Source of the DNA: CAYLJJ01 sp964384025
Lineage (GTDB): Bacteria; Myxococcota_A; Bradymonadia; UBA7976; UBA1532
NCBI GenBank assembly: GCA_964384025.1
Contig: CAYLJJ010000142.1
Coordinates: forward strand, 1 to 11,912
DNA length: 11,912 bases
Reading direction: 5' to 3'
Part shown: positions 7,099 to 11,912 of the stretch, one piece after another
How positions within the stretch are numbered: the stretch's first letter is position 1
Layout: each line of letters opens with the position of its first letter
Made by a program: the position numbers and the translations under genes
Notes under the pieces: generated by a model
Told to the model about the DNA's origin: nothing
The model's database searches: none
The model's input: the letters and a program-made list of their open reading frames with translations, nothing else

Positions 7099-8425
7099 GA
7101 GCGCCTCCCTTCAAGCTTTGACCAGCCTGGAGCCAAGCGTGAATGGCTGTAGCGGCTCGCTTGCCCTCCTGGGCAGCGTTGACGACCTCTTTGCCGCCGT
7201 TTACACAATCTCCTCCCGCGAAGTAGCCCGGACGCCCTGTTGCTCCCTGCTCATCTATCTGGACGCAATCGTGCTCCAGCTCGATCCCCCCCAGGTTACC
7301 TAAGAGGCGCCCCAGCTTGCTCTGTCCGATGGCCAAGAGCACCAGATCTGCTTTGAGATCAAACTCAGTCCCCTCAATCACCCTTTTCTCTGCGTCTGTG
7401 CGGATACAGCGCACCGCTTGGACATGGCCCTCAGTGGATCTCTTAAAGAAGAGCGGTAGGACCTGCATCAAGCCCTGAGCCCCTGCCTGCTTAGCAGCGG
7501 CCCACTCATGGCTGTAGCCCTTCATCGCCGCCTCACCGCCACGATAAACCAAGCTGACCGACTGAACGCCCAGGCCCAGCAGCTCGCGGCTCGCGTCTAC
7601 GGCGGTGTTGCCTCCACCGATAACTAAGGCATGCTCTACCCCACTGAGATCTACCGGCCCCAGCTTCATCTCTTCGATAAAGGCGACAGCGCCTTGGATC
7701 CCCTCCAGCTCCTCGCCCTGAGTACTCAGGCGGCTATCAGGACCCAGACCAAAGCCAAAGAAGAGAGCATCATGGCGGCTCTCCAGCTCGCTTAGAGAGA
7801 GCTTCTCACCCACCTCCACCTCTGTTTGAACCTCAATCCCTCCGATCTTTAGGAGCCACTCCACCTCCTCAGCGGCGCGATCAGCGCGGATCTTATAGGG
7901 GGCGATGCCGGTGACGGTAAGGCCACCGATCATCGCGCGGCGCTCATAGATCGTGCAAGCGTGGCCCATCACCCGTAGAGCGTGGGCGGCGGCGAGAGAA
8001 GCGGGGCCTCCTCCTACGAGACCAACGCTCTTGCCACTGGAGGCGCCCGCCTCAAAGAAACGCCAACCCTCAGCAAAGGCGATGTCGGTGGCATAGCGCT
8101 GAAGCTGTCCAATATGTATCGCTGGGCCTCCCAGTTCATTGAGGACACACTCTCCCTCACAGAGCACCTCAGTGGGGCAGACCCGCGCGCAGCTCATTCC
8201 TAGGATATTGGCTGAGAAGATGCTCCGAGCGGAGCCCTTGAGATTGTTGGTTCCGATGCGTCGAATAAACTCCGGGACGTCGATCTCGCTGGGGCAAGCG
8301 GTTGTACAGGGGGCATCGTAACAATAGAGGCATCTATGCGCTTCAGCGAGGGCCTGACTGGGGGAGTAGGGGCGCTTGTAGTCGCTGAAGGCCGTCTCGG
8401 CGCGCTGTTCGGGTATAACGAGCAT
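7091..8425 (-). CDS. preT: NAD-dependent dihydropyrimidine dehydrogenase, electron-transfer subunit PreT
   Basis: This subunit takes electrons from NAD(P)H through FAD and Fe-S clusters to PreA. It has 444 residues from ATG at 8425. I prefer this start over an upstream in-frame TTG at 8440 because AAAGGA sits 4 nt before it. The N-terminal glutamate-synthase-like Fe-S region carries Cys32, 35, 40 and 44, then Cys79, 83, 89 and 93. Gln109 aligns with Gln156 of pig DPD, the unusual glutamine ligand of one cluster, 16 residues after the last Cys in both. The FAD motif is GLVGGGPASLAAA at 135-147, the nucleotide motif is VIGGGNTAVDASRE at 268-281, and the C-terminal FAD motif is AGGDCVNGGKEVVNAA from about 403. 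It matches the N-terminal half of eukaryotic DPYD, while PreA matches the C-terminal half. It is the first gene of the operon. Confidence 0.95.
   Translation of the reverse strand: MLVIPEQRAETAFSDYKRPYSPSQALAEAHRCLYCYDAPCTTACPSEIDVPEFIRRIGTNNLKGSARSIFSANILGMSCARVCPTEVLCEGECVLNELGGPAIHIGQLQRYATDIAFAEGWRFFEAGASSGKSVGLVGGGPASLAAAHALRVMGHACTIYERRAMIGGLTVTGIAPYKIRADRAAEEVEWLLKIGGIEVQTEVEVGEKLSLSELESRHDALFFGFGLGPDSRLSTQGEELEGIQGAVAFIEEMKLGPVDLSGVEHALVIGGGNTAVDASRELLGLGVQSVSLVYRGGEAAMKGYSHEWAAAKQAGAQGLMQVLPLFFKRSTEGHVQAVRCIRTDAEKRVIEGTEFDLKADLVLLAIGQSKLGRLLGNLGGIELEHDCVQIDEQGATGRPGYFAGGDCVNGGKEVVNAAQEGKRAATAIHAWLQAGQSLKGGAHA
7104..7109 (-). promoter_or_regulatory. Ribosome binding site of preA, inside the 3' end of preT
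   Basis: On the minus strand this reads GGGAGG, 5 nt before the preA ATG at 7098 and within the last codons of preT. It fixes the preA start and indicates coupled translation of the two subunits. Confidence 0.85.
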
Positions 8426-8429
8426 CGTG

Positions 8430-8435
8430 TCCTTT
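8430..8435 (-). promoter_or_regulatory. Ribosome binding site deciding the preT start
   Basis: On the minus strand this reads AAAGGA, 4 nt before ATG at 8425. It favours that ATG over the upstream in-frame TTG at 8440, which lies upstream of the site. Confidence 0.7.
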
Positions 8436-8476
8436 CCCAAAGCTGCTCACTCTTGAAGCAGCACCGTAGCGCTCTT

Positions 8477-8482
8477 TTAATA
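8477..8482 (-). promoter_or_regulatory. Candidate -10 element for the preTA operon
   Basis: TATTAA on the minus strand, about 50 nt upstream of the preT ATG. The position where a -35 would sit (about 8500-8505) has no good TTGACA match and falls inside the tandem 11-bp repeats. If real, this would be a promoter that needs an activator. This is weak evidence from sequence alone. Confidence 0.25.
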
Positions 8483-8492
8483 TGGGCGTCAC

Positions 8493-8514
8493 CCTCAACA
8501 TGCCCTCGACATGC
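8493..8514. repeat. Tandem 11-bp direct repeats, possible operator of the preTA operon
   Basis: Two adjacent copies, CCTCAACATGC (8493-8503) and CCTCGACATGC (8504-8514), match at 10 of 11 positions. The spacing is one helical turn, so a protein could bind both copies on the same face. They lie 70-90 bp upstream of preT and overlap the expected -35 position of the candidate promoter. No regulator gene is in the window to pair with them. Confidence 0.45.
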
Positions 8515-8554
8515 TTTTCCTCGGAAGGAATCCAGTCGCTGACCAGCGGGCTCA

Positions 8555-8577
8555 ACTCGACAACGAGGTGATCGAGT
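8555..8577. repeat. Inverted repeat (6-bp arms, 11-bp spacer) upstream of preT
   Basis: ACTCGA at 8555-8560 and TCGAGT at 8572-8577 form a perfect 6-bp dyad separated by 11 bp. It could be a second regulator site. A shorter dyad, TTCCT and AGGAA, occurs at 8517-8530. Arms this short can arise by chance. Confidence 0.3.
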
Positions 8578-8585
8578 GTAATCGT

Positions 8586-8665
8586 TCAGCCCAGGGCCTG
8601 CGCCCAGGGCTGAGGAGGAGAAGAGGAGAAAGGTTGGTGGTGGAGGATAAGATAAAGTTTAAGTG
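8586..8665 (-). terminator. Candidate Rho-type terminator: G-free C-rich tract followed by a strong hairpin
   Basis: On the minus strand, downstream of the giant Cys-rich gene, the transcript has no G across 8611-8665 and is rich in C and T, as expected of a Rho-loading site. It is followed by a 12-position hairpin with arms at 8586-8597 and 8602-8613: seven pairs, one A-A mismatch, four pairs and a 4-nt loop. No T-run follows the hairpin on this strand, so an ordinary intrinsic terminator is unlikely. It could also be an mRNA 3'-end stabiliser. Confidence 0.4.
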
Positions 8666-8748
8666 CCCTGAATATCAGCACCATCCACATGGAGTGAAGG
8701 AACTTTTGGAGACCCTAAGAATGAGGGAGGGTCCGAGGACCTTCTTGG

Positions 8749-11700
8749 CTATCGGCAGAACATCTGCACAGTGTATTGATGGATCGCAGAACGTGAGTGT
8801 TGCTGGACACCCAATCGCCAGATGTTGTCATCATGTCCACGTCGATAGGTTCCCGCGATGCCCACTGAGCCGCCACTTTGGAGGATGGTCGTGGCGTAAG
8901 CATCATGACCGTTGTGATAGCCGGAGAGGCCCAAATAATCGAAGTAGAGCTTCCCCTCATCGCTGTACTCAAGCTGGAGTGGGTTGGTGATCCGACCATC
9001 TGAGAGCCTGATCTTACACTCATAGGCCCCTTCAGGGTCCAGCATCGCCTCATAGAAGCTATCCCAATCGCCTGTGCTCGGTAGACCATTTGATTGCATC
9101 GTCAAGACATGCTGATAGCTGCGTTGATCCTCACAGCGAATACGAAGCGGCATCGCGTTCCGAGCACTGACACCATGCTGTGTGGCTGTTTGCTTCCAGA
9201 TGGTGTTCCAGTCCCCTCGTCGATAGCAGTCACGGAGACCCGCAGCCTGATCTGGGGCGACATCCACGAGCGCAAAGGAGTCCCAACTGTTGTGATAAGC
9301 GTTGAGGTTCATGAAATCAAACTCGTAGTATTCTGCAGAGGCTTCGATCAGCGGAATCTCGCTGACGCGCTGGTCATAGACAACCTTGCACACCCTGGCC
9401 TCGCTCACGATCGTTGTATAGAAGTCATCCCACTCACCCACAATCATCTGGCCACCCTGATCTATCTGGAATTCTTGACCAAGAAGATCTGCGCAGAACA
9501 CCTCGATTTGCATATCCTGCCACTGAGACTCAGCATGCTGAGTCTGATCATACTGCTGGATGCTGCCGGTTGTGCCGCGACGGTAGTTGGCCCCGATACC
9601 GCTGCGTCTGCCGTCATCGATCTTGGCGTAGGCGTAAGCATCCCAGCTGTTATACTGCGCATTGAGCCCCAAGAAGTCGAGGTTCATCCAGCCATCTCCA
9701 TACTCAACATGTGGGACCGGAGCGATACGCCCGTCAAAGCGAACCTTACAGATCGCCGCACGCTCAACCACAGCCTCAAAGAGCGCCTCCCATGAGCCCT
9801 CTACCGCTTCGCCGTCGACATAGGTAGCGACCTGCTCATAAGCGGTCTCGCGCTCACAGTAAAGATCTACAGGCATCGCGTGCCACTCAGCCTCACTATG
9901 CTGATCGTTGGAGCGCTGCCAAACATTGCTGGGGTGGCCTCTTCGATAGTTCGCCCCAATGCCTGCGCGTCTGCCCGGCTCCAGCTCAATGAAGGCGTAA
10001 GCATCCCAGCTGTTATGCCAAGCATGAAGTGGGTGAAAGTCAAAGCGCAGAGAATCACCAATGTGCTCGGTGTAGAGCGGCTCAGCCAAGCGATCATCAA
10101 ACCGCAACAGACAATCCGAGGCGGCGTTATAGACACGAAGGACAGCCTCATTCCAATTCCCAAAGGTGACTTGACCTGCTGCGTCGATGCTCAAGATCCG
10201 CTCATAGCGCCAGTTATTCTCACACGCCTCATTGCAGCCACCTAAATCAAGCCCATTATCATTACCCTCATCACACATCTCGACCCCCTCATGTAGATAT
10301 CCATCTCCACAGGCGGCGGGCTCACAGCCATCAAGGCAGGCATCGGTGTTGTCATCGTTTCCATCATCGCAGGCCTCAAAACCAGCGCGCACATGACCAT
10401 CACCACATGAGGCTCGCTCACAGGTGTCGATACAGCCATCGGTGTTGTCATCGTTTCCATCATCGCAGGCCTCAAGCTCAGCGTGCCGATAGCGATCTCC
10501 ACAGCGAGCTGCTGTGCATGTCCTTAAACAGTCATCGTTGTTGCTGTCGTTACCGTCATCACACTCTTCAACGCCCAGATAGAGGATGCCATCGCCACAA
10601 GTAGCACGCACACAATCAGAGAGACAGGCGTCATTATCGTCGTCGTTGCCATCATCACAAGCCTCCTCGCCGATGTGAACAAAGCCATCTCCACATGAGG
10701 CAATCTCACAGGTCGAGGGACAGTCGTCCTGGTCATCTAGGTTCCCATCATCACAGGCCTCTTCATCAGCGTGAACGAAGCCATCACCGCATGAGGCGTC
10801 CATACATGTAGAGGGACAATCGTCAGTGTCATCCTCATTCCCATCATCGCAAGCCTCCACGCCGATTTGAACGAAGCCATCACCGCACGAGGCCAGCTCG
10901 CAGGTGTCAAGGCAGCGGTTCCGATTGTTATCATCTCCATCATCACAGACTTCGACTCCCACATGAAGATATCCATCTCCGCATGAAGCCAACTCACAGC
11001 TCTCTAGGCAGTCATCGCCGTTGTTTCTGTTTCCATCATCGCAGGGCTCTACGCCTTCATAGAGGAAGCCATCTCCACATGAAGCTGGCTCACAGCTGTT
11101 GAGGCAGGCGTCGCCATTCTCCTGGTTTCCATCATCACACTCTTCTCGACCCACGCGAACAAAGCCGTCACCACAGGAGGCCAACTCACAGGTGTTGATG
11201 CAACCATCACCGTTGTTATCATCTCCATCATCACAAGCCTCTTCGCCCAGATGAAGGAAGCCATCACCGCATGAGGCCAACTCACAGCGATTAAGGCAGG
11301 CATCGGTGTTGTCATCGTTTCCGTCATCACAAGCCTCTTGGCCGAGGTGAACGAAGCCATCACCACACGAGGCTGCTTCACAGCTGTCGAGGCAGTCATC
11401 AGTGTTGTCATCATTTCCATCATCACAAGCCTCTCGACCAGCATAGATGAAGCTGTCTCCGCATGAGGCCAACTCGCAGCTGTTGAGGCAGGCATCGCTA
11501 TTGTCATCATTCCCATCGTCACAAGCTTCCTGACCCACGTGAACGAAGCCATCTCCGCATGAGGCGATTTCGCAGCTATCTAGGCAGCCATCAGTGTTGT
11601 CATCATTCCCGTCATCGCAAGCCTCTACACCCACCTGAACATGCCCATCACCACAGGCGGTGTTCTCACAGCGATTAAGACAATCATCGGTGTTGTCATC

Positions 11701-11912
11701 GTTGCCATCATCGCAGGTCTCCACGCCCGCCTGAACATAGCCATCACCGCAGGCGGCGGCCTCGCAGCTCTCTAGGCAGGCGTCGGTGTTGTCGTCGTTG
11801 CCATCATCGCAGGTCTCAACGCCCGCCTGAACATAGCCATCACAACAAGCAGCAACAACGCAAACGTCAAGACAGGCATCAGTGTTATCATCATTGCCAT
11901 CATCGCAGGCTT
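8749..11912 (-). CDS. Giant exported cysteine-rich repeat protein: DUF4215 repeats plus four tandem novel modules (5' end beyond right edge)
   Basis: The frame is open from the right edge to TAG at 8749-8751. The GTG at 11724 is an internal codon: the same repeat pattern continues in frame through 11725-11912, giving 1054 codons in view and an N-terminus outside the window. The first part is a run of DUF4215 / Myxococcus Cys-rich repeats, 32 residues each with four Cys, ending at 10210. The remaining ~485 residues (10206-8752) are four tandem modules of 120-122 residues, each with two conserved Cys and the motifs NSWDAYA and YRRG. Many disulfides imply export; a signal peptide should lie beyond the edge. 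No membrane anchor or sorting tail is visible at the C-terminus, which ends MFCR. The acidic DDGNDDN stretches suggest calcium-dependent folding, which is inference. Likely a surface or secreted binding protein; no enzymatic motif is seen. It is unrelated in function to the adjacent operon as far as I can tell. Confidence 0.9.
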   Translation of the reverse strand, partial: ACDDGNDDNTDACLDVCVVAACCDGYVQAGVETCDDGNDDNTDACLESCEAAACGDGYVQAGVETCDDGNDDNTDDCLNRCENTACGDGHVQVGVEACDDGNDDNTDGCLDSCEIASCGDGFVHVGQEACDDGNDDNSDACLNSCELASCGDSFIYAGREACDDGNDDNTDDCLDSCEAASCGDGFVHLGQEACDDGNDDNTDACLNRCELASCGDGFLHLGEEACDDGDDNNGDGCINTCELASCGDGFVRVGREECDDGNQENGDACLNSCEPASCGDGFLYEGVEPCDDGNRNNGDDCLESCELASCGDGYLHVGVEVCDDGDDNNRNRCLDTCELASCGDGFVQIGVEACDDGNEDDTDDCPSTCMDASCGDGFVHADEEACDDGNLDDQDDCPSTCEIASCGDGFVHIGEEACDDGNDDDNDACLSDCVRATCGDGILYLGVEECDDGNDSNNDDCLRTCTAARCGDRYRHAELEACDDGNDDNTDGCIDTCERASCGDGHVRAGFEACDDGNDDNTDACLDGCEPAACGDGYLHEGVEMCDEGNDNGLDLGGCNEACENNWRYERILSIDAAGQVTFGNWNEAVLRVYNAASDCLLRFDDRLAEPLYTEHIGDSLRFDFHPLHAWHNSWDAYAFIELEPGRRAGIGANYRRGHPSNVWQRSNDQHSEAEWHAMPVDLYCERETAYEQVATYVDGEAVEGSWEALFEAVVERAAICKVRFDGRIAPVPHVEYGDGWMNLDFLGLNAQYNSWDAYAYAKIDDGRRSGIGANYRRGTTGSIQQYDQTQHAESQWQDMQIEVFCADLLGQEFQIDQGGQMIVGEWDDFYTTIVSEARVCKVVYDQRVSEIPLIEASAEYYEFDFMNLNAYHNSWDSFALVDVAPDQAAGLRDCYRRGDWNTIWKQTATQHGVSARNAMPLRIRCEDQRSYQHVLTMQSNGLPSTGDWDSFYEAMLDPEGAYECKIRLSDGRITNPLQLEYSDEGKLYFDYLGLSGYHNGHDAYATTILQSGGSVGIAGTYRRGHDDNIWRLGVQQHSRSAIHQYTVQMFCR
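8752..10206 (-). repeat. Four tandem ~120-residue modules, unrecognised domain
   Basis: The modules span 10206-9841, 9840-9478, 9477-9118 and 9117-8752. Each has, in order: a W (FGNW, EGSW, GEWD, GDWD); a Cys in a strand (DCLLRFD, ICKVRFD, VCKVVYD, ECKIRLSD) followed by a R-[LIV] turn; [DF]FD or LDF plus an L; the segment HNSWDAYA, YNSWDAYA, HNSWDSFA or HNGHDAYA; YRRG; a QH pair; and a final Cys (LYC, VFC, IRC, MFC). The conserved Cys pair probably forms one disulfide per module. Module 3 has an extra Cys before YRRG (RDCYRRG). I do not recognise the family. Confidence 0.8.
10210..11912 (-). repeat. Tandem 96-bp coding repeat array (DUF4215 / Myxococcus Cys-rich repeats)
   Basis: Seventeen complete units plus a partial one at the edge. 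The consensus has CGDG, then GxEACDDGNDDN, then DxCLxxC, with Cys at unit positions 1, 13, 24 and 28. All but the last complete unit are exactly 32 residues; the last (starting about 10311) is 34 residues and degenerate (CDEGNDNG, LGGCNEAC). DNA identity between neighbours is locally very high: 10341-10379 equals 10437-10475 over 39 nt, and 11701-11747 matches 11797-11843 at 46 of 47. This points to recent duplication or gene conversion. The edge-most complete unit has CCDG instead of CGDG, giving an odd cysteine. Confidence 0.93.

Larger units (their letters stand above)
8426..8748. other. Intergenic region upstream of the pyrimidine-catabolism operon
   Basis: About 320 bp between the stop of the giant Cys-rich gene and preT, both on the minus strand. 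Short ORFs crossing it lack a good ribosome site and any recognisable pattern, so I see no gene. From the upstream side it holds a 6-bp inverted repeat (GACCCT 8711-8716 with AGGGTC 8728-8733), a G-free pyrimidine stretch, a strong hairpin, a dyad, tandem 11-bp repeats and a -10-like element close to preT; the main ones are listed separately. Confidence 0.6.

Noticed and set aside
8343..8555. A 70-codon minus-strand ORF overlapping the preT start.
   Set aside because: It overlaps preT in another frame, no pattern is recognisable, and the region looks regulatory.
9094..9795. A 233-codon plus-strand ORF.
   Set aside because: It is antisense to the four-module region of the giant protein, whose repeating motifs show that the minus strand is the coding one.
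10242..11552. Met- and Ala-rich minus-strand ORFs in another frame across the repeat array.
   Set aside because: They are periodic out-of-frame shadows of the Cys-rich repeats (Asp-Asp codons read as Met).
11722..11724. GTG at 11724 as the start of the giant protein.
   Set aside because: The same repeat pattern continues in frame upstream to the window edge with no stop, and no signal peptide follows this GTG.
10210..11912. Regular repeats at ~96-bp spacing that could suggest a CRISPR or non-coding satellite array.
   Set aside because: The period is an exact multiple of three, every unit is an open DUF4215 repeat, and there are no constant short repeats separated by unique spacers.

Overview
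The window suggests a moderately GC-rich Gram-negative bacterium of the old deltaproteobacterial group (Myxococcota or Bradymonadales-like). The main reason is a giant secreted protein built from the 32-residue four-cysteine repeat (DUF4215, 'Myxococcus cysteine-rich repeat') that is common in those lineages. The TPR/HEAT exported protein and the large Sec-exported protein fit a lineage rich in surface proteins. The assignment is inference; there is no rRNA or marker gene here.

Layout. (1) 1-1744, minus strand: the N-terminal 581 codons of a large exported protein that runs off the left edge; it contains a run of ten Gs on the coding strand. (2) 1745-2027: a divergent intergenic region. (3) 2028-3551, plus strand: an exported protein with TPR repeats followed by HEAT-like repeats. 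(4) 3573-8425, minus strand: a compact four-gene operon, transcribed preT, preA, beta-ureidopropionase, dihydropyrimidinase. (5) 8426-8748: an intergenic region with tandem 11-bp direct repeats, an inverted repeat, a strong hairpin and a G-free pyrimidine-rich stretch on the transcribed strand. (6) 8749-11912, minus strand: the C-terminal 1054 codons of a giant cysteine-rich repeat protein that runs off the right edge.

How the genes work together. The operon encodes the whole reductive route of pyrimidine breakdown. PreT and PreA form the NAD-linked dihydropyrimidine dehydrogenase (uracil or thymine to the dihydropyrimidine). Dihydropyrimidinase opens the ring to N-carbamoyl-beta-alanine (or the methyl homologue). 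Beta-ureidopropionase releases beta-alanine, CO2 and ammonia. Key metal ligands, Fe-S cysteines and catalytic residues are present in all four. The genes are tightly packed (8-bp overlap, 21-bp gap, 1-bp gap), which indicates one transcript. No transporter, regulator or beta-alanine aminotransferase lies inside the window.

The least understood material is in the giant minus-strand protein. After at least 17 complete DUF4215 units it ends in four tandem copies of a roughly 120-residue module that I do not recognise. The flanking exported proteins have no evident link with pyrimidine breakdown. I see no mobile elements, tRNA, rRNA or CRISPR.
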